A stretch of DNA of 64,000 bases from JACKBC01 sp041391125 (GCA_041391125.1 JAWKON010000011.1:62001-126000); one strand, 5' to 3'. Positions 1 through 9,401 are shown, counted from the first letter of the stretch. Notes: generated by a model from the sequence alone, not told the origin. Numbers and translations are program-made.

Positions 1-1344
1 CAAATATGCGGGCGGCGCGTGGTCCCCGGCATGGTGGACGCCTATCCGGTGCCGCAAGTGTTGCCGGTGGTCTACACCACGGCCAGCGACATGCAGCGGC
101 TGCTGGGGCTAGAGATCACATTGGAACAATCCGCCAATGCGCTGCGCCAGCTTGATTTTACGGTCGAACAGGTAGATGCCGTGGCCGACGATGCCAGCGC
201 CGACGCCACCTTTGCGCTGCACGTTGCGCCGGGCGAGCCGCTGCTGGCCTGCACGCCGCCCTGGCACCGCCTCGATATCCGCTACCCCGCCGACTTGACC
301 GAAGAAGTGGCGCGCATGATCGGCTACGACCGCATCGACACCACGCTGATCGCAGACGTGCTGCCCACCCAGCGCCGCAACCGCGTGCTGGAAACGGAAA
401 AGTCGATCCGCAACATTCTGGTCGGCATGGGTTTACAGGAGACGGTCAACTATCCGCTGACCTCGCGCGAAAATCACGTCAAGCTGCGCGATGCGTCTAT
501 GGGCCAAGCTGCGCCGTACGTCGAGCTGGCCAATCCGCTGGCGCCGGAACGGAGCACGCTGCGCCGTTCGCTGGTGCTCAGCGCGCTGGAGAATTTGGGG
601 CGCAATCTGCGCTTTGTGGACCGGCTGGCCACCTTCGAGGTGGGGCGCATCTATCTGCCCGAACGGGGCGACGGCGTGCTGCCCTTTGAAGAGCGCCGGG
701 TGAGCATTGCCCTGGTGGGCTCGCGCCAGATCGCCAGCTTTTACAACAGCGCCGACGCCAACAACGCCCCCGACGCCGAAATGGACTTTTTCGATCTCAA
801 AGGCGTGGTGGAGACGCTGCTGCATGCGTTGGGCTTTAAAGCCGATGAAATTGAGTTCACCGCCCGCCCGGACACCAATACCTTTGGCCCGCGCTGTGCC
901 GAAATTACGCTCAAAGGAGAAGCGTTGGGCATGATGGGCGAGATTCACCCGACGGTGCGCCAACTTTGGCATCCCCGCCGTGCGCACCTGCATTGCCGAC
1001 CTGCGCATTGCGCCGCTGGTGCAGCCCGATTGGAGCGTCGAGCCATGGCGCCCATCAGCACCTACCCACCGGTGGTGGAAGACCTGGCCTTCGAAGTGAC
1101 CGAAGAGGTGACCGCCCGCCGCCTGGAAAAAGCCATCCGCGAATCCGGCAGCGATCTGCTAGTGGATGTGGAGCTGTTCGACATATATCGCGGCGACCCG
1201 ATTCCGGTGGGCAGCAAATCCATGGCCTACCGGCTCACCTATCAAAGCACCGAGCGCAGCCTGAACGAGAAAGAGGTGACCAAGCTGCGCCAGCGCATTA
1301 TCCGCACGGTGGAGAATGTGGTGGGGGCGCGGTTGCGCAGGTAG
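1..1344 (+). CDS. pheT: Phenylalanyl-tRNA synthetase beta subunit, C-terminal part (5' truncated by window)
   Basis: The frame is open from base 1, so the gene begins outside the window; about 447 of the usual ~800 residues are visible. In order they are the B5 domain (roughly residues 20-110), the catalytic-like core with the motif YVELANPLAPERSTLRRS, and a C-terminal anticodon-binding FDX-ACB domain starting at ISTYPPVVEDLAFEV. The protein charges tRNA-Phe together with PheS in the cytoplasm. Between about 962 and 1050 the family sequence continues in the next frame (NFGIPAVRTCIADLRIAPL) and then returns, so some 29 residues are read out of frame because of two compensating indels. I judge these to be sequencing errors, because the flanks are well conserved and the gene is essential. 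Confidence 0.95.
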   Translation, partial: QICGRRVVPGMVDAYPVPQVLPVVYTTASDMQRLLGLEITLEQSANALRQLDFTVEQVDAVADDASADATFALHVAPGEPLLACTPPWHRLDIRYPADLTEEVARMIGYDRIDTTLIADVLPTQRRNRVLETEKSIRNILVGMGLQETVNYPLTSRENHVKLRDASMGQAAPYVELANPLAPERSTLRRSLVLSALENLGRNLRFVDRLATFEVGRIYLPERGDGVLPFEERRVSIALVGSRQIASFYNSADANNAPDAEMDFFDLKGVVETLLHALGFKADEIEFTARPDTNTFGPRCAEITLKGEALGMMGEIHPTVRQLWHPRRAHLHCRPAHCAAGAARLERRAMAPISTYPPVVEDLAFEVTEEVTARRLEKAIRESGSDLLVDVELFDIYRGDPIPVGSKSMAYRLTYQSTERSLNEKEVTKLRQRIIRTVENVVGARLRR

Positions 1345-1411
1345 TTGTCTGCGCGAATGGGTCCATTCCCCAATTAGGACGAACCCTGATCCTTCAGACC
1401 TTTCAGGTGTT

Positions 1412-1445
1412 AAATGACCGGCAACTTCGAGTTGCCGGTCATTTT
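1412..1445 (+). terminator. Rho-independent terminator after pheT
   Basis: A perfect 15-bp stem (AAATGACCGGCAACT and its complement) closes a 3-nt loop and ends in a T run, 67 bases after the pheT stop. The hairpin is symmetric enough to act in both directions. Confidence 0.85.
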
Positions 1446-1748
1446 GATCTTATCTCATTATGATACGCTGCGACCTTTCGATAGAGGACAAAAATAGTGG
1501 AATACGCATGGGTTCACTGTCTGGCGTGTTTGATTCCAATTGTAGTGGGATTGGGTTCATCCAACCAAATCTATTTCGGAGTAGGCTGGAAAACACGTTA
1601 TTTCATAGAGTTCTGAAAGAATCGTTCATATAGCCCCATCTTTAGTTTATAATTTTGCAATACATTTTACATATAATATTATTATTGTCTACTTATTTGA
1701 CGTCAACAAGAAACTCTATTTACCCACCATCAACAACAGGAGTATTTT
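1446..1748. other. Intergenic region, no gene seen
   Basis: About 300 A+T-rich bases between the pheT terminator and the RHS gene. I see no coding signal. It probably holds the RHS promoter, but no convincing -35/-10 pair stands out. The last bases carry an AGGAG ribosome-binding site (1738-1742) six bases before an ATG at 1749. Confidence 0.5.
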
Positions 1749-2166
1749 ATGGCAACTATTGCCCCCCCTCTCTAAATTAAGATGCATTGTGCGATTCATG
1801 CTTATGCACAATGGCGCGTGTGGCTTGTATATCTCCTTATTCTGGCAATTACCCTCCAGCCAGTGGCAACCGTGGTGCGGCGGACAATCTGACCAAAGCA
1901 CCGCACGTTATTGCAAGCAAGCGCGTGCAGAGCTAATGCGCTCGACAGCTGCAATACGTACTGACAACGTGACAAGCAGTACATTATCATCATCGTTAGC
2001 TGCTGATTCAGACTAGGCTATATCGCAAGCACGTGCTGCGGTCCAGGCTAATCCTTCCTCCTCAAATGCCCCTTCTGCCTATCCACTCAACCACCTATTT
2101 ATAGCTGAACACCACATAGGGGGGGAACCACCCACAAATTTTGATTTTTCTGCGACCGGGTATGAG

Positions 2167-4113
2167 GTGGGCGAACCGCCGGTCAATTATGATTTTTCGG
2201 CGGAATCTATTTCTGTAGGAACGCCACCCACCAATCATGATTTTGAAACCGGCAACTTTGCAAACTGGGATGTCTCTGGTTCAGTCACTTTGTTGACCGA
2301 CGCAGAATATGGCTATTGGGCGGAACTGAAAAGCAGCGCCATACTGGTGAGCGACGCTTTTGTGGTGGATCCCAATGCCCAGCAGATTCTGTTCGATCTG
2401 GGACACCTTTCCTCTTCTTACAGCTATCTGGAAGTTTATAGTCTCACTGGATCTGACTATACTACAGAAACCAGAATCACAACCTTCTGGTGCAACAATT
2501 GCGGTTGGCAGACCAAAGTGCTAGACCCGACGCCATTCCGCGGCCAAGCTATCAAACTCAAGTTCAAGCGCACGGGCGGCACGTTGGGCATTGATAACCT
2601 CCGCACAATGGCAGCCCTGGCAGATTATACAACGACAGGAACTGTTGAACGCGCAGAAGATGAAAGCGGTAATCCATACGCAAAGTTGCGCAATGGCGGC
2701 TCAACGATTACAACGGCGCCACTGCTCGTGGATTCAACGACGCAGCAAGTATCCGTGCGCCTGGGCGGTCTATCCAGTGGAAGCGATCAGTATCAGGTTG
2801 ACCTCCTATCTGGAGCAGATTTCACAACTACAACCAAACTGGTCCTAGGCACGAACGTAGATCAGTGGCAAACCTTCTGGTTTGATGTGTCGGCTTGGCC
2901 GAACCAGCAGGTTAAGCTGCGCATCAAGGCGTTGTATGGAGCAATCGGCGTCGCTGATATTGGCTTGCAGCGTGTGGTCGCGCCAGATTGGACCGTCAAG
3001 CGTGATACCTATATAGAGAATGATGCAGATGGCAACCCTTATATTTCCACCAACGGCACATTGGTTTCTCCCGCTTTTACACTGCCGGCAGACATTCAAC
3101 AGATCTTGATTCGGCATCGAGGCACTACGGCCAGCAACAGTTTTGAGGTAAAACTGTTATATGGATCTGATTTCAGCCAGGAGAAATACCTGGGAACATC
3201 CCATCGTAGCCAGCAGGGTGCATGGCAGACGCTCAAACTGGGCATAGGCGCGCATGCCGGAGAAAGCGTCAAAATCAAGCTGCGCCCATATGGACGCATC
3301 CATTTGGATGATGTAGCGATGGGTGAAACATTAATACCGGGCTGGCAGACCACCAAGGAATATGCGGTGGCCGTAGGGGAAGATCAATATGGCGTCTATG
3401 TGATAAGTGAGCAATCTATCGGAGCGGTCGCTCTGCGTTCCCAAAAGATTTCAAACCACATTATTGACACCAATGGCCTCAACAGACGCTATTTTTCATT
3501 TGCTTACGATATAGGATACAAAACTAGCAGTTTGGCCCAGGTTTCCTGGACTAATGAAGCCGGGCAGTCATGGGTAGTGTTCTCGAAAGCTGCTGATACA
3601 CCAACCGGTTACACGGTAGGCCATTTCTGGCTGGCCGACTTTATGGGCGAACGCGGCTCCTTGAGTGTATATGCGACCTCCGGTGGCAAGATTTATAGCG
3701 TGGCTGGCAATACAGCGCGCCAGCAGCTCAACGAACCCTTCGCGCACAAAGTCGGCTTGCAGATCGATACGTCCACCGGCGCCTTTGGCTATCAAGCGCA
3801 AGATGTGGTGACCGATGGCCTACTGCCGCTTAACTTTGCGCGCTACTACAATGGCCACGCCGCTACAGTAGGCCCACTAGGACACGGCTGGTCTCATACC
3901 TACGAGACGCGTCTGGTCTTTACGGATGAGGGTCATGCCGGCGTCGTATTTGGTTCGGGACGTGAAGCATTCTTTGAGTGGAATTCTTTCTCCAAAAAGT
4001 TTACGTCATCGGACGTACGCATCCATGACAAATTGGTCAAAGAGAGCGATGGGACGTATACGCTGACGACCAAAGGAATCGCCAATATCGCTTTGATGCG
4101 GCCGGCAAGATGA
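2167..4113 (+). CDS. RHS toxin segment 1: N-terminal jelly-roll repeats and DUF6531
   Basis: This 648-residue open frame holds three related ~130-residue beta-rich modules (each with a pattern like FANWDVSG, WQTFWFDVS, WQTLKLGI, and ending near IGVADI or IHLDDV), which resemble carbohydrate-binding or MAM-like jelly rolls. A DUF6531-type block follows (FGYQAQDVVTDGLLPLNFARYYN, starting near residue 540), which usually introduces YD repeats. The same open frame extends upstream to the TAG at 2014. The piece ends at a frameshift near 4095, after which the protein continues one frame away. Confidence 0.8.
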   Translation: MGEPPVNYDFSAESISVGTPPTNHDFETGNFANWDVSGSVTLLTDAEYGYWAELKSSAILVSDAFVVDPNAQQILFDLGHLSSSYSYLEVYSLTGSDYTTETRITTFWCNNCGWQTKVLDPTPFRGQAIKLKFKRTGGTLGIDNLRTMAALADYTTTGTVERAEDESGNPYAKLRNGGSTITTAPLLVDSTTQQVSVRLGGLSSGSDQYQVDLLSGADFTTTTKLVLGTNVDQWQTFWFDVSAWPNQQVKLRIKALYGAIGVADIGLQRVVAPDWTVKRDTYIENDADGNPYISTNGTLVSPAFTLPADIQQILIRHRGTTASNSFEVKLLYGSDFSQEKYLGTSHRSQQGAWQTLKLGIGAHAGESVKIKLRPYGRIHLDDVAMGETLIPGWQTTKEYAVAVGEDQYGVYVISEQSIGAVALRSQKISNHIIDTNGLNRRYFSFAYDIGYKTSSLAQVSWTNEAGQSWVVFSKAADTPTGYTVGHFWLADFMGERGSLSVYATSGGKIYSVAGNTARQQLNEPFAHKVGLQIDTSTGAFGYQAQDVVTDGLLPLNFARYYNGHAATVGPLGHGWSHTYETRLVFTDEGHAGVVFGSGREAFFEWNSFSKKFTSSDVRIHDKLVKESDGTYTLTTKGIANIALMRPAR

Positions 4114-4412
4114 CCGCTATTCTGGACGAAGAGGGCAACTCACTTAACTTTGGCTACAATGGCAATAGCCAGTTGACAACCGTCACCGCGCCCGGTGGCG
4201 GCGTACTCACGTTGGCCTATGATGAATCTGGCCACTTGAGCAGCGTTACCGACCCGGCGGGCGCCACAACCAGCTATAGCTACAGCGCTAATAGCGACTT
4301 GATCAGCGCCAGCCACTCGGCCGCCGGTACGGAACAGTATGCTTATGACAAACATCGGCTGGCCTGGGTAATTGACGCCAAATGGCAATCTGGTAGTGGC
4401 AAATGCGTTTGA
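4110..4412 (+). CDS. RHS toxin segment 2: YD repeats
   Basis: A 100-residue continuation of the RHS protein with YD repeats such as LTYDESGHLSSVTDPAGATTS. It ends by frameshift near 4380, where the expected family sequence AWVIDANGNLVVANAFDQF resumes in another frame. It is not a separate gene. Confidence 0.6.
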   Translation: MTAILDEEGNSLNFGYNGNSQLTTVTAPGGGVLTLAYDESGHLSSVTDPAGATTSYSYSANSDLISASHSAAGTEQYAYDKHRLAWVIDAKWQSGSGKCV

Positions 4413-4785
4413 CCAATTCCACTGCGTGATCCAGCAGACCGATGCGCTGAGCCACACCATCACGCTCAACTACAGCACGCCGGCCGCTGGCGTCACTGCG
4501 GTGACCGACCCCGAAGGCAATACCGCAACCTATTACTTCGACCGCTTCCACCGCACCACGGATCGCGTGGACGCCGCAGGCAACATGATCTCCTACATTT
4601 ATGATGGCGTTGGCAACCTGACCAAGGTCATTGACGCCGCCTTTGGGCAGTGGGATTTGCCTACGACGCCAATGGCGACCTGTTGTCCAGCCAGGATCCG
4701 CTGGGCAACCCAACGCAGATCGCCTATAACGCCGAACATCTGCCCACAACGATTACGGACGCCAACGGCAACATCACCTACTTGA
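4372..4785 (+). CDS. RHS toxin segment 3: YD repeats
   Basis: YD-repeat continuation (NTATYYFDRFHRTTDRVDAAG and following) up to about 4650, after which the correct frame is the next segment. The last ~45 codons of this open frame are out of frame and meaningless. Confidence 0.55.
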   Translation: MTPNGNLVVANAFDQFHCVIQQTDALSHTITLNYSTPAAGVTAVTDPEGNTATYYFDRFHRTTDRVDAAGNMISYIYDGVGNLTKVIDAAFGQWDLPTTPMATCCPARIRWATQRRSPITPNICPQRLRTPTATSPT

Positions 4786-5216
4786 GCTACGACGCCAACG
4801 GCAATGTAACCCAGGTGATCGACGCGCTGGGGAATATCACAACCAATAGCTACGACAGCCGCGGCAACCTGACTTCACCCACCAATGCGCTCAACGAGAC
4901 CGAAACCTACAGCTATGATAATGCAGGCAACCGGCTGACGCGTACAGATCCGTTGGGCCGCACGTGGCGGTGGACTTATGATTCCAACGGACGCGTTACC
5001 TCTGAAACCGACCCGTTGGGCCACACTACGCGCTATATTTACGATCTGGCCGGGCGGCTGATTGGCATCCGCGATGCGCTGGGCAATACAAAGAGCTTTC
5101 TCTATGACCCGGCAGGGCACCTGCTGATGGCGGAGGATGAACTGCGCCAACGGACGCTTAGGATTACGACGAACGGGGGCTGGTGGAGCGCAAGATTGAT
5201 CCGGCCGGCGCCGTGA
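4650..5216 (+). CDS. RHS toxin segment 4: YD repeats
   Basis: About eight YD repeats (pattern YDANGNVTQVIDALGN, YDSRGNLTSPTNALNE, YDNAGNRLTRTDPLGR). The frame is lost near 5190. Confidence 0.6.
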   Translation: MGFAYDANGDLLSSQDPLGNPTQIAYNAEHLPTTITDANGNITYLSYDANGNVTQVIDALGNITTNSYDSRGNLTSPTNALNETETYSYDNAGNRLTRTDPLGRTWRWTYDSNGRVTSETDPLGHTTRYIYDLAGRLIGIRDALGNTKSFLYDPAGHLLMAEDELRQRTLRITTNGGWWSARLIRPAP

Positions 5217-5509
5217 CCGCCTATGGCTATGACGCCAACCGCAACATGACGGCGCAAACGGATGCGCTGGGGCTAACCACCACTTATGCCTATGACGCCA
5301 ATAACCGGCTGGTGCAGATTACGCGGTCCGGCGGCAACAGCACCCAATACAGCTATGACGCCGCCGGACGCGTGCTCTCTGAAACCAACGCCCTGGGCCA
5401 CAGCGTAAACTACAGCTATAACGAAGCGGGCAAGCTGACCGCGCTGCACCTGCTCAATGGCGGAACGTACACCTTTGCCTACGATGCCAACGGCAGCAGA
5501 CCCAGGTGA
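5183..5509 (+). CDS. RHS toxin segment 5: YD repeats
   Basis: Five YD repeats continue here (YDANRNMTAQTDALGL and similar). The frame is lost near 5505 in the sequence GCAGCAGACCCAGGTG, where the family would read GNRTQVMDPLGR. Confidence 0.55.
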   Translation: MERKIDPAGAVTAYGYDANRNMTAQTDALGLTTTYAYDANNRLVQITRSGGNSTQYSYDAAGRVLSETNALGHSVNYSYNEAGKLTALHLLNGGTYTFAYDANGSRPR

Positions 5510-5859
5510 TGGATCCACTCGGCCGCGCAACCAGCTATACGTATGACGCCCTCAACCGGGTCGTGGCGGTGCAAGATCCGGCGGGCGGGGTGAGCCACAT
5601 TGGCTATGACGCAGTCGGGCGTCAGGTGACTGTCACCAACGCGGCCAATGAAACGACCACGCTCCAATATGACGCGGCCGGCCAGCCGGTGGCAGTCACC
5701 AACCCGCTAGGCGCCGTGACCCAGCTTGCCTATGACGCCGCCGGTCGCCGCACCGGCGTGACCGATGCCCTGGGGCGCACCGAAACAGTGGCCTACGATG
5801 CGCTGAATCGCCCCACGGCGCTGACCAATGCGCTAGGCGGCCACCCAATTGGTCTATGA
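5506..5859 (+). CDS. RHS toxin segment 6: YD repeats
   Basis: YD repeats (YDALNRVVAVQDPAGG and following). The frame breaks at 5836-5845, where GGCGGCCACC apparently stands for GGCGGCGCCACC, a two-base loss in a GC alternation. Confidence 0.55.
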   Translation: MMDPLGRATSYTYDALNRVVAVQDPAGGVSHIGYDAVGRQVTVTNAANETTTLQYDAAGQPVAVTNPLGAVTQLAYDAAGRRTGVTDALGRTETVAYDALNRPTALTNALGGHPIGL

Positions 5860-6814
5860 TGCGGCCAGCCGGCTGACCCAGCTTGTAGAGCCCACGGGCG
5901 CAGCGACGCACTTTGGCTATGACGCCCGCGGCCTACAGACCAGCGTGACCGATGCGCTAAACGTGGCGCTCACATACGAATATGACCTGGGCGGGCGCCG
6001 CACCGCCGTGCAAAATGTGGCGGGCGGACGCGTTGAATATAGCTATGATGGGGCCGGACGGTTGAGCAGCAAGACCAATACGCTGGGTCAGCAGACCACC
6101 TATGGCTACGACATTATGGGCAACCGCACCCGCGTGACCGACCCCCTGGGCCGCTCCCAGCAGATTGGCTACGACAACATGAACCGGCCGGTTGCGCTGA
6201 CCGATGCGCTGGGCGCCAGCACCCAATTGACCTACGATCTGGCCGGACAGCTAATCCAGGTAGCGCTGCCCTCGGGTCAGCAAACCAGCTACGCCTATGA
6301 CGCCCGCGGCCAACAGACCAGCCTGATCGACCCATTAGGGCGGGTGGAACGCTATGAATATGACAGCGTGGGCCGCCGCACCAAGGTGATTGACCGCCGC
6401 AGCTATGCCACCACTTTGGGCTATGATGCGGCGGGCCGCCTGACCAGCCTGAGTGACGCCCTGGGCAACAGCGTAAACTTTGCCTACGATGCCGCCAGCC
6501 AGTTGACCAGCATGACCAATCCGCTGGGCCAGCAGACCACCTTTACCTACGACGACCTGGGCAATCGCACCAGCGTGACCGACCCGCTGGGCCGCAGCCA
6601 GCAGACAACCTATGACGCCTTTGGCCGCCCCACCGCCAGCACCGACGCCCGCGGCCTCGGCGTGAGCTATGGCTACGATGCACTCAACCGCATTACCAGC
6701 ATTACCCACCCCGACGGCGTCACGGCCTACAGTTACGATGCACTGGGGCTGCTGCAAAGCGTGACCGACCCGGCTGGTGCGCTGCACTTTAGCTATGACG
6801 CGGGGCGCAGGTGA
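5849..6814 (+). CDS. RHS toxin segment 7: YD repeats
   Basis: A 321-residue run of about fifteen YD repeats (YDIMGNRTRVTDPLGRSQQ, YDDLGNRTSVTDPLGRSQQ and variants), with near-duplicate units suggesting recent repeat amplification. The frame is lost near 6805. Confidence 0.65.
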   Translation: MVYDAASRLTQLVEPTGAATHFGYDARGLQTSVTDALNVALTYEYDLGGRRTAVQNVAGGRVEYSYDGAGRLSSKTNTLGQQTTYGYDIMGNRTRVTDPLGRSQQIGYDNMNRPVALTDALGASTQLTYDLAGQLIQVALPSGQQTSYAYDARGQQTSLIDPLGRVERYEYDSVGRRTKVIDRRSYATTLGYDAAGRLTSLSDALGNSVNFAYDAASQLTSMTNPLGQQTTFTYDDLGNRTSVTDPLGRSQQTTYDAFGRPTASTDARGLGVSYGYDALNRITSITHPDGVTAYSYDALGLLQSVTDPAGALHFSYDAGRR

Positions 6815-6910
6815 CGGCTGTGCTATCCCCGCAAGGCGCCATAAACTACAGCTACAACGCAGCCGGCCAGCGCAGCGACGTGACGCTACCCGATAATCGT
6901 ACGGTGCAGT

Positions 6911-9181
6911 ATGGCTACGACTCTGGTGGACGGCTCAACCGCATTACCGACTGGACCGGCGGCGTGCAGCAGATTGGCTACACGGTGGACGGCGTGCCCA
7001 GCAGCGTGGCTGCGGCCCAACGGTGTGACCAGCAGCTACGGCTATGACGCGGCGGGCCGGCTGACCAGCTTGACCCACAGCAATGCGGGCGGCGTGCTGC
7101 AGAGCTATGGCTATACGCTGGACGCCAATGGCAACCGCACTGGCGTCACCACGCTGGAGGGCTCCGAAAGCTACACGTTGGATGGGCTGAACCGGCTGAC
7201 CAACGTGACCTATGCCAACGGCGATAGCGCCAGCTATACGTACGACGCCAATGGCAATCGCACCAGCCAAAGCGCCAACGGGGCGACCACCAATTACACC
7301 TACGATGCCGCCGGTCAGTTGCTTTCTGATGGAACCAACAGCTATACGTACGACGCCAATGGCAACCTGACCAACGCCGGCGGCGATAGCTTTAGCTGGG
7401 ACTGGGCCAACCGGCTGGTGGGCGCCAATGTGGACGGCGTGACTGCCGGCTACACCTACGACGCCCTGGACGTGCGCACGGGCGCCACCGTAGACGGCGC
7501 AGCCAGCAGCTATCTGTGGGACCGACTGGTCGCCAATCCGCAACTGGTGGATGATGGGGAATATGGCTATCTGCATGGGCTGGGCGTCATGGCGCAGTTT
7601 GCTCCCGATATGGTGGGCGCGGCCGGTCTGCCCGCTGGCGACGCCGACGTTACCCCGTTTGCGCACAGCCTCTATCTGCCCTTGATGGCGGGCGGTACGG
7701 CCAGCGCAGCGGATGCCGGTCTGGTGCAGGCGGCGCAAGCTGCACCCGGCAGCCAGTTTCTGCTGGGTGACGGTCTGGGCTCCATCCGCGGCATTGCCGA
7801 TGCCAGCGGCGCATTGACGGGCAGCGCGGCCTTTGGCGCTTTTGGCGACATCCGCAACCAGAGCGGCGCCGACAGCCGCTTTGGCTACACCGGCGAGTAT
7901 CTGGCCGCCGAAACCGGCCTGTGGCATCTGCGGGCGCGCGACCTGGACCCAAGTACAGGCCGCTTCCTCAGCGCGGACACGGTGCAGCCCAACGCGCCGG
8001 GTACGCAAGGCTTCAACCTCTACACCTACACCGCCAACAATCCCACGACCTGGGTGGACCCCGGCGGTCACTCGGTGCTGCCGCAGATGCTCTTCTCGCT
8101 GGAAAATGCGGGGAACGAATTAGGCGGCTTTGCGCTGGCCATTGCCAAGGTCTTTCTCTACATTGCCTGCATTCTGGATGGCCAGTGTCGCGAAGATCTG
8201 GATTCGTATGCCGCCATATTGGGCCAATATAGCTCGGAGATGCCCGAGAGCTATCAGTGGACCATCGACAAGCTCTTGCAGGTACACGATATGGTTTGGC
8301 CCATCTTGCCCTATGTGGAGTCGGGCTTGTATTATACCTGGTATGCCCTCAATGTGGCGTTGCCCTATGGTTTGAGTGCGGCTCTGGGTATGATACCCGT
8401 GGTTGGCGACATCTACGATGCGGTGACGGCCATTTTGGGCTACGACCCAATTACGGGGGAGACGCTCAGCGATTGGGAACGCGGGCTGGCGCTAGCAGCC
8501 GCGCTACTGCCCTTTATTGCTGCTTCGGAATTAAGGGCAGCCAATAGAGCGTTCGATGGCCTTGACGACTTGGCATATCTGGCCAACCGCGCGTGCAGCT
8601 TTGACGCAGATACGCCCGTGGCCACGGGCGATGGATTTGTCCCCATCGGCGACATCGAAGTGGGCGATCATGTGCTGGCCTGGCATGAGAGCGTGGAAGA
8701 AACCGGCGTCTACACCGTCACCGCGGTGTGGGCGCATGAGGACCCGGTGGTCGTCAATCTGACCATTGATGGTGAGCTGATTGAGACCACACCCGAACAT
8801 CCCTTCTTGACGACCGACGGCCAGTGGATGGCCGCTGGTGAGTTGGCCGTTGGCGCTGAACTGCGCAGCGCGAATGGTCATGTGGGCGTGGTGGATGCGG
8901 TTGAATTCGTGACCGCGCCGCAGCTCATGTACAATATGACTGTGGCGGATGCGCATACCTACGCCGTGGGGGATGGTCAGTGGGTGGTGCACAATAGTTG
9001 TAGCGTTTTTGTCGATGGTGTCAATTTGAGCCACATCTTTGAAGGAGAGATTAACAACGTAGGAAAAGCTGTCGGATTCCATTATGCTGGTGGTGCTTGG
9101 TACATCGGTAAAGCACGAATCAATGCAATTACCACAGTCGCTGATGCGAATGGCGTATTCCGCGAAAGTGAGCGTTTTTGA
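6911..9181 (+). CDS. RHS toxin segment 8: last YD repeats, RHS core, HINT domain, start of EndoU tip
   Basis: From about 7015 this frame carries the real protein; 6811-7015 is coded one frame away. It holds the last YD repeats, an exported-protein-like YLPLM motif (near 7672), and the RHS core motif LRARDLDPSTGRFLSAD followed by NLYTYTANNPTTWVDPGGHS (about residues 337-385), where shell processing usually occurs. Then come a hydrophobic region (about 8130-8560) and a HINT domain. The EndoU tip begins right after HNSC but is cut at 9163 by a two-base loss, so this open frame stops 73 residues early. Confidence 0.8.
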   Translation: MATTLVDGSTALPTGPAACSRLATRWTACPAAWLRPNGVTSSYGYDAAGRLTSLTHSNAGGVLQSYGYTLDANGNRTGVTTLEGSESYTLDGLNRLTNVTYANGDSASYTYDANGNRTSQSANGATTNYTYDAAGQLLSDGTNSYTYDANGNLTNAGGDSFSWDWANRLVGANVDGVTAGYTYDALDVRTGATVDGAASSYLWDRLVANPQLVDDGEYGYLHGLGVMAQFAPDMVGAAGLPAGDADVTPFAHSLYLPLMAGGTASAADAGLVQAAQAAPGSQFLLGDGLGSIRGIADASGALTGSAAFGAFGDIRNQSGADSRFGYTGEYLAAETGLWHLRARDLDPSTGRFLSADTVQPNAPGTQGFNLYTYTANNPTTWVDPGGHSVLPQMLFSLENAGNELGGFALAIAKVFLYIACILDGQCREDLDSYAAILGQYSSEMPESYQWTIDKLLQVHDMVWPILPYVESGLYYTWYALNVALPYGLSAALGMIPVVGDIYDAVTAILGYDPITGETLSDWERGLALAAALLPFIAASELRAANRAFDGLDDLAYLANRACSFDADTPVATGDGFVPIGDIEVGDHVLAWHESVEETGVYTVTAVWAHEDPVVVNLTIDGELIETTPEHPFLTTDGQWMAAGELAVGAELRSANGHVGVVDAVEFVTAPQLMYNMTVADAHTYAVGDGQWVVHNSCSVFVDGVNLSHIFEGEINNVGKAVGFHYAGGAWYIGKARINAITTVADANGVFRESERF
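8590..9002 (+). other. HINT (intein-like pretoxin) domain of the RHS protein
   Basis: The block begins with the catalytic-type Cys in ACSFDADTPVATGDG. It has the central TPEHPFLTTDGQW motif (block with the essential His) and ends in VADAHTYAVGDGQWVVHNSC, the HN-plus-nucleophile pattern of Hint self-cleaving domains. Pretoxin HINT domains release the toxin tip from the shell. There is no homing endonuclease and no sensible extein after it, so it is not an intein. Confidence 0.85.
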
Positions 9182-9401
9182 CCATTCTACGGGTAACTGG
9201 GTGGCTAAACGGGCAGAATCTACATTCTTCCCAAATGCGTGGAACGAACAACAAGTTGTTGACGAGATATTAGGGGCTTTCGTAAATGGAACTGTTTCGA
9301 GTACGAAGTTTGCAGGACGTAGTTCTAGTGGCGTTTGGATTGAAGGTTGGTTAAATCATTTGGGCGACATTAATACAGCTTACCCAATTTGGGGGCAATG
9401 A
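9003..9401 (+). other. EndoU-type nuclease toxin tip, copy 1 (frameshifted at 9163)
   Basis: The region begins SVFVDGVNLSHIFEGEIN and has the features of the bacterial EndoU ribonuclease family: His in LSHIFEGEI, His in GFHYAGG, the KRAESTFFPNAW block, and a C-terminal GDINTAYPI block. Bases 9003-9163 are in the frame of the HINT domain; the rest is in the frame of 9084-9401. Copy 2 (10127-10541) has CGCGCG where this copy has CGCG at 9161-9164, and copy 2 is intact. Predicted role: RNA cleavage in the target cell. Confidence 0.8.

Larger units (their letters stand above)
1749..9401 (+). pseudogene. RHS/YD-repeat polymorphic toxin with HINT and EndoU nuclease tip; interrupted by many frameshifts
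   Basis: Reconstructed span of one giant secreted protein of about 2,500 residues. Order of parts: a hydrophobic export signal (about 1815-1875, WRVWLVYLLILAITLQP), three jelly-roll-like repeats, a DUF6531 segment, about 30 YD repeats, the RHS core motif (around 7960-8060), a hydrophobic stretch, a HINT domain and a bacterial EndoU nuclease tip. The reading frame changes about ten times (near 1770, 1895, 4095, 4380, 4650, 5190, 5510, 5840, 6810, 7015, 9163), and one TAG lies at 2014. Every piece continues the same protein, so the gene is either recently broken or, more likely, damaged by sequencing indels of the kind also found in essential genes nearby. Such proteins form a shell that encloses and delivers the C-terminal toxin to competing cells. 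Confidence 0.85.

Noticed and set aside
6944..8071. Long minus-strand open frame opposite the RHS gene (375 codons)
   Set aside because: It is the mirror of YD-repeat codons with strong third-position GC bias; its translation is Val/Gly/Ala-rich low complexity with no domain or start signal.
8590..9002. Intein in the RHS gene
   Set aside because: The HINT block is followed by a toxin rather than the continuation of the host protein and has no endonuclease domain; it fits a pretoxin HINT processing domain.
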